DNA from: Pantoea vagans
Lineage (GTDB): Bacteria > Pseudomonadota > Gammaproteobacteria > Enterobacterales > Enterobacteriaceae
Length of the DNA: 64,000 nucleotides
Assembly (NCBI RefSeq): GCF_004792415.1
Contig: NZ_CP038853.1
Location: 434,001 to 498,000 of the forward strand
Reading direction: 5' to 3'
Positions 9,051 through 17,961 of this stretch are shown piece after piece. Positions within the stretch are counted from its first letter, which is position 1; every line of letters begins with the position of its first letter. The position numbers and the translations under genes are program-made. Under the pieces are notes generated by a model. It searched no databases, was not told where the DNA came from, and worked only from the letters and a program-made list of their open reading frames with translations.

Positions 9051-10067
9051 TCAGTTATCCAGAAAAGGGGCGATCCACTGCGGGATGCGCTGTTCCAGCC
9101 ACATTTCGGGCTGGCGTAATGTCCCGCCGACAAAACCGACGTGGCCGCCGTGTGGTGTCAGTTGATAAGTAATAGTGGCAGATAATTGGCTGCTGTGCGG
9201 GATCACCTCATCACTCATGAAGGGATCGTCTTTGGCGTGGATGATTAGCAGCGGTTTCTCTGCGTGCTTCAGCCAGGGCATGGCGCTGGCACGATGATAG
9301 TAATCGGCTGCATCGACAAAACCGTGGGCACGGGCGGTAATCGCATCATCAAAATCGCGCAGTCGCCGCAGTGCTTTTAGCTGCGCCAGATTAACCGGCA
9401 GCGTGTCCGGCCAGGCGTGCAGTTTACGGCGGGCATTTTTCTTCAGCTGCGCCAGCAAATAGTATTGATAGAAGCGTGAGAAGCCGCGTTCCAGTTTTAC
9501 GCTACACGGCTCCAGCAGCAGCGGGGCGGATACAATGACGCCTGCATCCACTTCGGCAGCTGCGCCCTGCTGGCCCAGCAGGCAGCCCAGCATATTGCCG
9601 CCCAGCGAAAAACCGATGGCAACGGTCGGCACCTGGCCCCAGCGCGTACGCAGCCAGTGCAGGAAAAAGCGGGCATCTTCCGTTTCGCCGGAGTGATAGA
9701 TGCGATTGAGCCGGTTAGGTTCGCCGCTGCAGCCGCGAAAATGCATCACCACTGCCAGCCAGCCGCGCGCACGGCAGATGTTCATCAGGCCATGAATATA
9801 GGGGCTGTGAAAGCTGCCCTCCAGCCCATGAAACAGCACGACGCGCGGTTTATGCTGCGCCTGTTGTGGATCTTCGCTCCAGGCGAGATCGACGAAGTCG
9901 CCATCCGGCAGATCGAGTCGCTGCCAGTGAGGCGCGAACGTGACACGGCGACGCAGCAGGCGCGGCAGCATTGTCTGCAGGTGGGCGTTACGCAGGCTGT
10001 CAGGCGGCGTGAATTGCTCGTTTTCCGGTCCGGTAAATTTCATGTGGTAAAAGCTTGTCTGTTCCAT
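9051..10067 (-). CDS. yheT: Alpha/beta hydrolase YheT
   Basis: A 338-residue alpha/beta-hydrolase of the AB-hydrolase 4 (YheT) family. The nucleophile elbow GFSLGGN places Ser154, with Asp about 280 (AKDDPF) and His309 (HGGHVGF) completing the triad. [23 protein letters not shown] near residues 109-131 is the family signature. The substrate is unknown, probably an ester or thioester. Two starts are possible, 10067 or the in-frame ATG at 10043; the longer is given. In E. coli yheS and yheT are neighbours; here 5.3 kb of other genes separate them. Confidence 0.9.
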   Translation of the reverse strand: MEQTSFYHMKFTGPENEQFTPPDSLRNAHLQTMLPRLLRRRVTFAPHWQRLDLPDGDFVDLAWSEDPQQAQHKPRVVLFHGLEGSFHSPYIHGLMNICRARGWLAVVMHFRGCSGEPNRLNRIYHSGETEDARFFLHWLRTRWGQVPTVAIGFSLGGNMLGCLLGQQGAAAEVDAGVIVSAPLLLEPCSVKLERGFSRFYQYYLLAQLKKNARRKLHAWPDTLPVNLAQLKALRRLRDFDDAITARAHGFVDAADYYHRASAMPWLKHAEKPLLIIHAKDDPFMSDEVIPHSSQLSATITYQLTPHGGHVGFVGGTLRQPEMWLEQRIPQWIAPFLDN

Positions 10068-10125
10068 ATCACACTGTTAGCTTCGATAAGTTTTTTCTTG
10101 CAAGGGTAAGGAGTACCCGATTGCC

Positions 10126-10728
10126 ATGGAACTGAGTCTTTTCTTATCAATGTTGGGCTTTCTTTGGGTCGCGGCGATTACGCCCGGGCCTAATAATATG
10201 TTACTCACCGCCTCAGGCGCTAATTTTGGCTTTCTGCGCACCATTCCGCTGATGATCGGCATCATGATCGGTATGCAGGTGATGCTGCTGATGGTGGCCT
10301 TTGGCGTTGGCGGTCTGATCCTGCTCTATCCGTCGCTGCACCTGGTGCTGAAGATCGCCGGTAGCCTCTATCTGCTCTGGCTGGCGTGGAAGATAGCGAC
10401 GTCCAGCTATGAAAAGCTGGAAACCGATCAGGCACCGGATGCGCCGATGCCGTTCTGGCAGGGTGGGTTGCTGCAGCTTATCAATCCTAAGGCCTGGCTG
10501 ATGGCGCTGGGCGCGGTCGCCAGCTTCAGTCTGGCGGGTGATGCATATCGTCATTCAGTGATGGCGATAAGCGTCGGCATGTTTCTGGTCAATCTGGTGT
10601 CAGGCGCGATCTGGATGGCATTTGGCGCGATGATCGGCCGCATTCTGCGCAGCCGTCGCGCCTGGAAAATCTTTAACCTGGCTATGGGGCTGCTGACTGC
10701 GGCCTGCGTGCTGTTAATCTGGCACTGA
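10126..10728 (+). CDS. LysE/RhtB-family amino-acid exporter
   Basis: A 200-residue, strongly hydrophobic protein with about six membrane segments. TPGPNN at residues 20-25 is the signature of the LysE/RhtB superfamily, whose members export amino acids and related compounds such as homoserine, threonine, lysine or cysteine metabolites. Residues 75-90 (LKIAGSLYLLWLAWKIA) and the INPKAW segment are also typical. The exported compound cannot be told from sequence. It is divergent from yheT and convergent with the LacI-family regulator, whose stop lies one base away. Being beside a taurine operon hints at sulfur or amino-acid metabolism, but that is inference. Confidence 0.85.
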   Translation: MELSLFLSMLGFLWVAAITPGPNNMLLTASGANFGFLRTIPLMIGIMIGMQVMLLMVAFGVGGLILLYPSLHLVLKIAGSLYLLWLAWKIATSSYEKLETDQAPDAPMPFWQGGLLQLINPKAWLMALGAVASFSLAGDAYRHSVMAISVGMFLVNLVSGAIWMAFGAMIGRILRSRRAWKIFNLAMGLLTAACVLLIWH

Positions 10729-10729
10729 G

Positions 10730-11710
10730 TCAACTGGATGCGCGTTCAACGCGCGTCCAGGGCAGTACCTCACGGATGACCGGCGCGTTCGGATTGCGGA
10801 TCTTCTGCAGCAGCAGCTGCACGCTGCGCGCGCCGAGCTGGTTCATCGGCTGCTCAATGGTGGTCAGCGGTGGATTCAGGCTGCGGGTAAACGGCACGCC
10901 ATCAAAACCGACGACCGCCAGATCTTCCGGCACGCGCAGACCTGCTTCCAGCGCCGCATGAACCACGCCTACCGCCAGTACATCTGACACCGCAAACACC
11001 GCATCCGGCGGTTCCGGCAGCGCCATCAACTCCCTCAGTCCCTGACTGCCTGCTTCAGGGGAGATCTCACAGGTATAAGAGACGCCGGACCACTCATACC
11101 CCAGCTCCTCAATCGCCTGCCGGTAGCCTTTTTCACGATGATGCGAGTAGAGGTAGCGCATGTCGCCATTGACCAGCCCGATGCGTTTACGCCCTTTACC
11201 GGCTAGGTAATGGACGGTGTCACGCGCCGCTTCAAGGTGATCAATGCTGACCGAGGAGGCGGGGATGTCAGGGTTAAATTCACAGCACTGCACCCAGGGG
11301 GCTCCGGCGATCAGCGCCTGCAAATCCTGTAAGCCGGAGGCCGCATCCATGGTAATCACGCCATCCACCACTTTGCCGGTCAGCAGGCTCAGATAGGCGG
11401 CTTCACGCTGAAGCTGCGAGGCGGAGTTACAGAGCAGGATATGATAGCCATGCAGTTCCGCTTCGGCCTCGATGCCCTGAACCACGCGTGAACAGAAGGG
11501 ATTCGTGATATCCGAGATCAGCACCAGCAGCATGTTGCTTTGCGCCGTACGCAGCTGACGCGCCAGCAGATTGGGCTGATAGTCGCAGGCAGAGATTGCC
11601 GCCAGAACTTTCTCACGCGTATCGGACTTTACACCGGGATGCGCGTTGAGAACGCGCGATACCGTGGCTTTGGAGACGCCAGCCAGCTGAGCGACTTTCT
11701 CGATCGACAT
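10730..11710 (-). CDS. LacI-family transcriptional regulator
   Basis: 326 residues from ATG 11708-11710, which begins the LacI helix-turn-helix MSIEKVAQLAGVSKATVSRVLN directly; an in-frame ATG 75 bases upstream would put an unlikely hydrophobic tail in front. The hinge helix region follows (YQPNLLARQLRTAQSN) and then a periplasmic-binding-protein-like sensor with ITNPFCSRVVQGIE and DGVPFTRSLNPPLTTIEQP. LacI proteins usually answer to sugars or nucleosides. This one is divergent from tauABCD with about 230 bases between, so it is the natural candidate regulator of that operon. The ligand and the target are inference. Confidence 0.88.
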   Translation of the reverse strand: MSIEKVAQLAGVSKATVSRVLNAHPGVKSDTREKVLAAISACDYQPNLLARQLRTAQSNMLLVLISDITNPFCSRVVQGIEAEAELHGYHILLCNSASQLQREAAYLSLLTGKVVDGVITMDAASGLQDLQALIAGAPWVQCCEFNPDIPASSVSIDHLEAARDTVHYLAGKGRKRIGLVNGDMRYLYSHHREKGYRQAIEELGYEWSGVSYTCEISPEAGSQGLRELMALPEPPDAVFAVSDVLAVGVVHAALEAGLRVPEDLAVVGFDGVPFTRSLNPPLTTIEQPMNQLGARSVQLLLQKIRNPNAPVIREVLPWTRVERASS

Positions 11711-11946
11711 CGGATACAGAGACCTTAACAGGCAAAAATTGGGAACGCATATCAATAGCACAGGGATAATGTGAGCGCCTGACATTTTTGCTTACTTTAG
11801 CTATTTTCAGCATTTGCGATTTTTAACTTAGTTTTGCAGATAGTGATCTAAGAACTTATTTCTATTAGGGATAATTTTTAATTCCTTTATGAAACTATAG
11901 CGGCCGCAGACACTACCTCCACTATAAAAACGGCGGGGTAATGATC
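11711..11946. promoter_or_regulatory. Divergent regulator-tauA control region
   Basis: About 235 bases of A+T-rich DNA between divergent starts. CTTAG and CTAAG are inverted about 16 bases apart near 11828-11853. GCGGCCGC at 11901-11908 is an eight-base palindrome with a central G-C step, the core symmetry used by LacI-family operators, and lies about 39 bases before the tauA start. E. coli tau is activated by Cbl and CysB at an A+T-rich site; I see no motif sharp enough to call one here. Confidence 0.35.
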
Positions 11947-12924
11947 ATGGCAGCAACACGTTTAACTTTTTTAGCCGCAGCGCTGGCACTGCTGGCGTTT
12001 CGGGCAGATGCGGTCAATGTCACCGTGGCGTACCAGACCTCAGCCGAACCTGCGAAAGTGGCGCAGGCTGACAACAGTTTTGCGAAAGAGAGCGGGGCCA
12101 GCGTTGACTGGCGAAAGTTTGACAGCGGTGCAGGCGTCTTACGCGCACTGGCGTCCGGCGACGTGCAGATTGGCAACATCGGTTCCAGTCCGTTAGCGGT
12201 CGCAGCAGCGCAGAAACTGCCAATTGAAGCCTTTTTACTCGCCTCTCAGCTGGGCAACTCTGAAGCGCTGGTGGTAAAAAAGACCATTACCTCTCCTAAA
12301 GATCTCATCGGCAAACGCATCGCGGTGCCGTTCATCTCTACTACTCACTACAGCCTGCTGGCTGCACTGAAACACTGGGGCATCAAGCCGTCGCAGGTTC
12401 AGCTGGTAAACCTGCAGCCGCCAGCGATTATCGCGGCCTGGCAGCGTGGCGACATTGATGGTGCCTATGTCTGGGCGCCCGCAGTCAATGAGCTGGAGAA
12501 AGAAGGCAAGGTGTTAACCGACTCTGCGGAAGTGGGGAGCTGGGGTTCACCGACGCTGGATGTCTGGGTTGTCCGCAAAGATTTTGCCGAACAGCACCCG
12601 GAGATCGTGACCGCCTTTGCCCGCAGCGCGATCGATGCGCAGCAGGCCTACCTTAACAGTCCCGACAGCTGGCTGAAGCAGCCTGATAACCTCAGCAAAC
12701 TCTCACGCCTGAGCGGCGTGCCGGAAGCGCAGGTGCCAGGTCTGGTGAAGGGCAATACCTACCTGACGGCGCAGCAGCAGGTTGAGCAGCTGGGCAAGCC
12801 GGTCAATAAGGCGATCGTCGATACCGCGCAGTTCCTGAAAGCGCAGGGCCGGGTGCCGCAGGCAGATAACGACTACAGCAGTTATGTGACCTCCCGCTTC
12901 GTCGAGCCATTAGTTAAACCGTAA
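11947..12924 (+). CDS. tauA: Taurine ABC transporter, periplasmic binding protein
   Basis: Solute-binding protein that captures taurine in the periplasm and delivers it to TauBC. It begins with a Sec signal peptide (MAATRLTFLAAALALLAFRA, cleavage near DA-V) and the mature part matches E. coli TauA closely: VAYQTSAEPAKVAQAD, PFISTTHYSLLAALKHWGIK and GAYVWAPAVNELEKEG are near-identical blocks. ATG 11947 is preferred over 11941 because GGGG is nine bases upstream of it rather than three; the longer form would add two residues. It is the first gene of tauABCD, with nine bases to tauB. Confidence 0.94.
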   Translation: MAATRLTFLAAALALLAFRADAVNVTVAYQTSAEPAKVAQADNSFAKESGASVDWRKFDSGAGVLRALASGDVQIGNIGSSPLAVAAAQKLPIEAFLLASQLGNSEALVVKKTITSPKDLIGKRIAVPFISTTHYSLLAALKHWGIKPSQVQLVNLQPPAIIAAWQRGDIDGAYVWAPAVNELEKEGKVLTDSAEVGSWGSPTLDVWVVRKDFAEQHPEIVTAFARSAIDAQQAYLNSPDSWLKQPDNLSKLSRLSGVPEAQVPGLVKGNTYLTAQQQVEQLGKPVNKAIVDTAQFLKAQGRVPQADNDYSSYVTSRFVEPLVKP

Positions 12925-12933
12925 GGAGGCACT

Positions 12934-13701
12934 ATGCTGCGCATCGCTCACCTTAATGCCCGTTATGCCGGACAGCCAGTATTGCAGGATATCAATCTGC
13001 AACTGGATAGCCAGGAACTGCTGGTCGTGCTCGGCCCCTCCGGCTGCGGCAAAACCACGCTGCTTAATCTGGTGGCCGGATTCCTGCCGGTGGAGTCGGG
13101 CAGCATCACGCTGGATAACCAGCCGGTGACCGGGCCAGGCGCGGAGCGCGGCGTGGTGTTTCAGAATGAAGGGTTACTGCCGTGGCGCAACGTGCTGGAT
13201 AACGTCGCCTTTGGCCTGCAGCTGGCGGGGATGCCGCGCCAGGCACGTGAGGCCATAGCGCGGAAACTCATCAGGCAGGTCGGGCTGGAAGGGGCGGAAA
13301 AGCGCGCCATCTGGCAGTTGTCCGGCGGTCAGCGTCAACGGGTAGGTATTGCCCGTGCGCTGGCCACCGATCCGCAACTGCTGCTGCTGGATGAGCCGTT
13401 TGGCGCACTGGATGCTTTTACCCGTGAGCAGATGCAGACACTGCTGCTGACGCTGTGGCGCGACAGCGGTAAACAGATCCTGCTGATTACACACGATATA
13501 GAAGAGGCGATTTTCCTCGCCAGCGAACTGATTCTGCTGTCGCCAGGACCGGGCCGTATCGTGGAGCGGCTACGACCCGAATTTGGCCGCCGTTTTGCTG
13601 CGGGAGAGTCGTGCCGCAGCATCAAATCCGATCCGCAGTTTATCGCCCAGCGCGAATATGTGCTGAGCCGGGTATTTGATCAGCGGGAGGCGTTTGCATG
13701 A
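12934..13701 (+). CDS. tauB: Taurine ABC transporter, ATPase
   Basis: 255-residue ABC ATPase that powers taurine import, the E. coli length. Walker [10 protein letters not shown] is at residues 34-42, the Q-loop in VVFQNEG near 74-80, the signature LSGGQRQR at 129-136 and Walker B LLLLDEP at 149-155. The phrase [20 protein letters not shown] distinguishes TauB from the aliphatic sulfonate ATPase SsuB. AAGGAGG precedes ATG 12934. Its end overlaps the tauC start by four bases, which couples their translation. Confidence 0.95.
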   Translation: MLRIAHLNARYAGQPVLQDINLQLDSQELLVVLGPSGCGKTTLLNLVAGFLPVESGSITLDNQPVTGPGAERGVVFQNEGLLPWRNVLDNVAFGLQLAGMPRQAREAIARKLIRQVGLEGAEKRAIWQLSGGQRQRVGIARALATDPQLLLLDEPFGALDAFTREQMQTLLLTLWRDSGKQILLITHDIEEAIFLASELILLSPGPGRIVERLRPEFGRRFAAGESCRSIKSDPQFIAQREYVLSRVFDQREAFA

Positions 13702-14525
13702 GCGCATTAATCCACGATAAGTCTCTGCCGGTGCGCCGTCGGCTGCGCTGGCCGTTTTCAACCGCCTTTACGCTGAGCGTGCTTAGCCTCTCTCTGCTGT
13801 TACTGCTCTGGTGGGGTGTCACCGCGCTGGGCCTGATTGCCCCGTTGTTCCTGCCGTCGCCGCAGCAGGTGTTCAGCAAGCTGCTGGTGATTGCCAGCGC
13901 GCAGGGCTTTATGGATGCCACGCTGTGGCAGCATCTGGCCGCCAGCCTGACGCGGATGCTGATTGCGCTGACGGCTGCTGCCGCTATCGGTATTCCGGTG
14001 GGGATTCTGATGGGCCTCAGCCCGGTCGCACGCGGGCTGCTCGATCCGCTGATTGAAATTTATCGCCCGATTCCGCCACTCGCCTATCTGCCGCTGATGG
14101 TGATCTGGTTCGGTATTGGTGAGACCTCGAAAATCCTGCTGATCTATCTGGCGATCTTCGCGCCCGTGACGCTCTCTACCCTGGCCGGGGTGCGTAACAC
14201 GCAGCAGGTACGTATTCGCGCCGCTCGCTCGCTGGGGGCTAACCGCTGGCAGCTGCTGCGCTGGGTGATCCTGCCGGGCGCGCTGCCGGAGATTCTGACC
14301 GGTCTGCGCATTGGTCTGGGAGTGGGCTGGTCAACGCTGGTGGCAGCGGAGCTGATTGCCGCCACGCGGGGTCTCGGTTTTATGGTGCAGTCAGCGGGAG
14401 AGTTTCTCGCCACCGATGTGGTGCTGGCGGGTATCGCAGTGATTGCCTTTATCGCTTTTAGCTTAGAACTCGGGCTCCGCGCGTTGCAGCGCCGTCTGAC
14501 GCCCTGGAGTGGAGAACAGTCATGA
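13698..14525 (+). CDS. tauC: Taurine ABC transporter, permease
   Basis: 275-residue BPD-type permease with about six membrane segments, forming the channel for taurine with TauB. The cytoplasmic EAA loop is [20 protein letters not shown], the contact point for the ATPase. [11 protein letters not shown] and [25 protein letters not shown] segments are shared with E. coli TauC and SsuC; operon context decides for TauC. ATG 13698 overlaps tauB by four bases, and the stop overlaps tauD by four. Confidence 0.94.
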   Translation: MSALIHDKSLPVRRRLRWPFSTAFTLSVLSLSLLLLLWWGVTALGLIAPLFLPSPQQVFSKLLVIASAQGFMDATLWQHLAASLTRMLIALTAAAAIGIPVGILMGLSPVARGLLDPLIEIYRPIPPLAYLPLMVIWFGIGETSKILLIYLAIFAPVTLSTLAGVRNTQQVRIRAARSLGANRWQLLRWVILPGALPEILTGLRIGLGVGWSTLVAAELIAATRGLGFMVQSAGEFLATDVVLAGIAVIAFIAFSLELGLRALQRRLTPWSGEQS

Positions 14526-15361
14526 ATGAACGTATCAGTTTTACCCCGCTTGGCCCCTATATCGGCGCGCAGGTCTCAAACCTGGATGTCTCTCGCCCAT
14601 TAAGTGATGCGCAGTTTGAACAGCTTTACCATGGCCTGCTGCGCCACCAGGTGCTGTTTCTGCGTGACCAGAAAATTACGCCGGAACAGCATCGTGCCCT
14701 GGCGATCCGCTTTGGCGACCTGCATATCCATCCGGTCTATCCCCACGCAGAAGGCGTTGAGGAGATTATCGTGCTGGATACGCATCAGGATAATCCGCCG
14801 GATAACGACAACTGGCACACCGACGTCACCTTTATCGATACGCCACCGGCCATCGCTTTACTGGCCTCAAAAGTGTTGCCGGAAGCAGGCGGTGATACGC
14901 TCTGGACCAGCGGCATTGCGGCTTACGAGGCACTTTCTGAGCCGTTTAAGCAGCTGCTGGCAGGCCTGAGTGCCGAGCATGATTTCAAAAAGTCATTCCA
15001 GGAGTACAAGTACCGCAAAACCGAAGAGGAGCATCAGCGCTGGCAGCAGGCGGTGGCGAAGCATCCGCCGGTGCAGCATCCGGTGATCCGCACCCATCCG
15101 GTCAGCGGCAAAAAAGCGCTGTTTGTGAATGAGGGTTTTACCACGCGGATTGTGGATTTAAGCGAGAAGGAGAGTGATGCGCTGCTGGGCTTCCTGTTTG
15201 CGCATGCTACCAAACCGGAGTTTCAGGTGCGCTGGCGCTGGCAGCCAGACGATCTGGCTATCTGGGATAATCGGGTGACGCAGCATTATGCCAATGCTGA
15301 CTACTATCCCGCCCGGCGCATCATGCAGCGGGCAACGGTGCTGGGCGATAAACCGCGTTAA
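14522..15361 (+). CDS. tauD: Taurine dioxygenase
   Basis: Fe(II)/2-oxoglutarate-dependent dioxygenase that hydroxylates taurine so that it falls apart into sulfite, used as a sulfur source, and aminoacetaldehyde. The iron ligands sit at the same numbers as in E. coli TauD: His99 and Asp101 in NWHTDVTF, and His255 in RVTQHYANADYY. Arg270 in PARRIMQR binds 2-oxoglutarate. Length 279 residues. With tauABC this gives a complete import-and-desulfonation route in the cytoplasm; the sulfite would go to the cysteine pathway, not in this window. Confidence 0.96.
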   Translation: MNERISFTPLGPYIGAQVSNLDVSRPLSDAQFEQLYHGLLRHQVLFLRDQKITPEQHRALAIRFGDLHIHPVYPHAEGVEEIIVLDTHQDNPPDNDNWHTDVTFIDTPPAIALLASKVLPEAGGDTLWTSGIAAYEALSEPFKQLLAGLSAEHDFKKSFQEYKYRKTEEEHQRWQQAVAKHPPVQHPVIRTHPVSGKKALFVNEGFTTRIVDLSEKESDALLGFLFAHATKPEFQVRWRWQPDDLAIWDNRVTQHYANADYYPARRIMQRATVLGDKPR

Positions 15362-15395
15362 AAAAATCTCCCCGCGAGCGGGGAGAATCTTTTTA
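15361..15395. terminator. Bidirectional terminator between tauD and yheS
   Basis: CTCCCCG at 15368-15374 pairs with CGGGGAG at 15379-15385 around a short loop, with an outer T-A pair as well. A run of A precedes the stem and AATCTTTTT follows it, so it can end both the rightward tau transcript and the leftward yheS transcript. The right edge reaches the yheS stop codon. Confidence 0.85.
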
Positions 15396-17297
15396 TGAAG
15401 CCATCATCTGTTCGAGCTGTTCCTGGGCTTCCAGCCAGGCCATCTCAACCTCTTCCAGCGCAGATTTACTCTCCGCCTGACGCTGCAGCGCGGTGGTCAG
15501 GTCCGCTTTACGGCTCGGATCATAAATCGCACTGTCTGAGAGCTGGGCTTCGGCATCGGCCAGTTGGCTCTGCCATTTGCTCATCTGCTTTTCCAGCTTC
15601 TCGATCTCTTTGCGCAGTGGTTGCGTCTGGGTGCGCAGTTCGGCATCGCGGCGCTTTTGATCTTTACGCGCCTGGGCACTGTTGCCGTTATCCTGCTTCG
15701 GTGCGGCATCCTGTTGCGCCTGCTGTTTCTGCAGATCGCTCAGCCACTGCTGATAATCTTCGAGGTCGCCCTCAAACACATCCACTTTGCCATCGTGCAC
15801 CAGATAGAGATCGTCGGTAGTGGCGCGCAGCAGGTGACGGTCGTGCGACACCACCACCAGCGCCCCTTCGAAGTCGATCAACGCTTCGGTCAGCGCCTGA
15901 CGCATATCGAGATCCAGGTGGTTGGTAGGTTCATCGAGCAGCAGCAGGTTAGGGCGCTGCCAGACAATCAGGGCCAGCACCAGTCGCGCTTTCTCACCGC
16001 CGGAGAAGCGTTCGGTTTTTTCAGTGACTTTATCGCCACGGAAATCGAAGCCGCCCAGATAGTCGCGCAACTGCTGTTCAAGCACCTGAGGCGCAATGCG
16101 CGACAGATGCTGCAGCGGCGACTCGTCAGCCCGCAGGTAATCCAGCTGATGCTGGGCGAAGTAACCAAGCTTGATCCCTTTCGCCAGCCCCATCTTGCCG
16201 TCCATCGCTTCCAGCTCACCCGCCAGCAACTTAATCAGGGTCGATTTACCGGCGCCGTTACGTCCCAGCAGGCCGATACGCGATCCCGGAACCAGGTTGA
16301 GCTTGATGGCGTCGAGAATGATACGGTCGCCATAGCCCGCAGTGACCTTCTCCATCTTCATCAGCGGATTAGGCAGGTTCTCCGGCTTGCGGAAGGTGAA
16401 GCTGAACGGGTTGTCGACATGGGCCGGCGCGATCATCTCCATGCGCTCCAGCATCTTGATGCGGCTCTGCGCCTGCTTCGCCTTGGTAGCCTGGGCGCGG
16501 AAACGATCAATGTAGCTGTGTAAATGCGCCACTTTCTCCTGCTGGCTTTCATACAGCGCCTGCTGCTGAGCAAGCTTGGCGACGCGCTGCCGCTCAAAGG
16601 AGCTGTAGTTGCCGGTGTATTCGAACATCGACTCCTGTTCGATATGGATAATTTTGTCGATGACCGGATCGAGGAAGTCACGATCGTGCGAGATCAGGAT
16701 CAGCGTGCCTTCATAACTCTTCAGCCAGCGCTCGAGCCAGATCACTGCATCGAGATCGAGGTGGTTGGTCGGTTCATCCAGCAGCAGCAGATCGGAACGG
16801 CAAATCAGCGCCTGGGCCAGATTAAGGCGCATACGCCAGCCACCGGAGAAGTCGCTGACCGGACGCTGCAATTGTTCCTGACTGAAGCCCAGACCATGCA
16901 GCAGGCTTGAGGCGCGCGCATGGATGCTCCACGCCTGCACCGCATCCAGCTTGCCATGCAGCAGCGCGATGGCATTGCCATCGTCGCGCAGATTGGCGTC
17001 TGCCAGTTCTGCCTCAAGCTGGCGGAACTGGCGATCGCCATCAATCACGTACTCCAGCGCAGCTTTATCCAGCGCGGGAGTTTCCTGATTCACCCAGGCC
17101 AGCGCCCAGTGAGAGGGGAACGTGACGGTACCGGCATCGCTGGTGATTTCACCTTTTAACAGCGACAGCAGCGTGGATTTCCCACAGCCGTTTTTACCCA
17201 CCAGCCCGACCTTCTGACCGGGATTGATGGTGGCGGTGGCATTGTCGAGCAGGACGCGGATGCCGCGGCGAATTTGTAAGGCTGAGAAGACAATCAT
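15393..17297 (-). CDS. yheS: ABC-F ATPase YheS
   Basis: 634-residue ABC-F protein: two ATPase domains in one chain without membrane segments. Domain 1 has Walker A GKNGCGKST at 34-42 and signature SGGWRMR; domain 2 has GRNGAGKST and SGGEKAR. The inter-domain linker (residues about 240-300, ending in KAKQAQSRIKMLERME) is the long helical arm that reaches the ribosomal E site in this family. The C-terminal 110 residues are charged coiled coil. ABC-F proteins act on stalled or paused ribosomes; YheS is reported to be a translation factor in E. coli. In E. coli it adjoins yheT. Confidence 0.93.
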   Translation of the reverse strand: MIVFSALQIRRGIRVLLDNATATINPGQKVGLVGKNGCGKSTLLSLLKGEITSDAGTVTFPSHWALAWVNQETPALDKAALEYVIDGDRQFRQLEAELADANLRDDGNAIALLHGKLDAVQAWSIHARASSLLHGLGFSQEQLQRPVSDFSGGWRMRLNLAQALICRSDLLLLDEPTNHLDLDAVIWLERWLKSYEGTLILISHDRDFLDPVIDKIIHIEQESMFEYTGNYSSFERQRVAKLAQQQALYESQQEKVAHLHSYIDRFRAQATKAKQAQSRIKMLERMEMIAPAHVDNPFSFTFRKPENLPNPLMKMEKVTAGYGDRIILDAIKLNLVPGSRIGLLGRNGAGKSTLIKLLAGELEAMDGKMGLAKGIKLGYFAQHQLDYLRADESPLQHLSRIAPQVLEQQLRDYLGGFDFRGDKVTEKTERFSGGEKARLVLALIVWQRPNLLLLDEPTNHLDLDMRQALTEALIDFEGALVVVSHDRHLLRATTDDLYLVHDGKVDVFEGDLEDYQQWLSDLQKQQAQQDAAPKQDNGNSAQARKDQKRRDAELRTQTQPLRKEIEKLEKQMSKWQSQLADAEAQLSDSAIYDPSRKADLTTALQRQAESKSALEEVEMAWLEAQEQLEQMMAS

Positions 17298-17409
17298 GTA
17301 AGCGCCGTATCGTCAGAATATGTTAATTTACTGGCAACATAATGAGATTTTGCTGCGTCGTGCATGGTAGCGGAAAACCGCACCAATGACGACGCTTTGG
17401 AGGGAAAGG

Positions 17410-17961
17410 ATGTCGCAGCCACCCAGGGTTTTGCTGCTTTATGCTCATCCGGAATCACAGGATTCGGTCGCAAATCGGATTCTGCTACAGCCGGCTCAGG
17501 CACTGGAACACGTCACCGTGCACGATCTGTACGCGACCTATCCGGATTTTTTTATCGATATTCACTATGAACAACAGCTGCTGCGCGAACACGACGTCAT
17601 CATTTTCCAGCATCCGCTCTATACCTATAGCTGTCCGGCGCTGCTGAAAGAGTGGCTGGATCGCGTTCTGTCACGCGGTTTCGCCAATGGTGTGGATGGC
17701 AATGCGCTCGAAGGCAAGTACTGGCGCAGCGTGGTGACGACCGGAGAACCGGAAAGTGCTTTTAAACAGCAGGGTCTGAACCGCTATTCGCTCAATGACA
17801 TTATGCGTCCTTTTGAGCTGACCGCGCAGATGTGCCGAATGCACTGGATGCCGCCGATGATCGTCTACTGGGCGCGTCGGCAGAGTCCGGAGTTAATGAA
17901 AAATTATGCCCGCGCCTATGGCGACTGGCTGGCAGCACCGCTGCCGAATGGAGGGGTATAG
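17410..17961 (+). CDS. kefG: KefG, ancillary flavoprotein of the KefB potassium efflux system
   Basis: 183-residue flavodoxin-fold quinone oxidoreductase-like protein that binds KefB and is needed for its full activity. Typical blocks are [17 protein letters not shown] at the start, [20 protein letters not shown], and [12 protein letters not shown] 17410 was chosen over 17386 because GGAGGGAAAGG runs into it and it gives the E. coli-like [10 protein letters not shown] start. Its stop is directly followed by the kefB ATG with no gap, so the pair is translationally coupled. Confidence 0.93.
   Translation: MSQPPRVLLLYAHPESQDSVANRILLQPAQALEHVTVHDLYATYPDFFIDIHYEQQLLREHDVIIFQHPLYTYSCPALLKEWLDRVLSRGFANGVDGNALEGKYWRSVVTTGEPESAFKQQGLNRYSLNDIMRPFELTAQMCRMHWMPPMIVYWARRQSPELMKNYARAYGDWLAAPLPNGGV

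Noticed and set aside
15564..16523. 319-codon plus-strand frame inside yheS
   Set aside because: It is antisense to a well-supported ABC-F gene; its translation has no family features and is an artefact of the coding strand.
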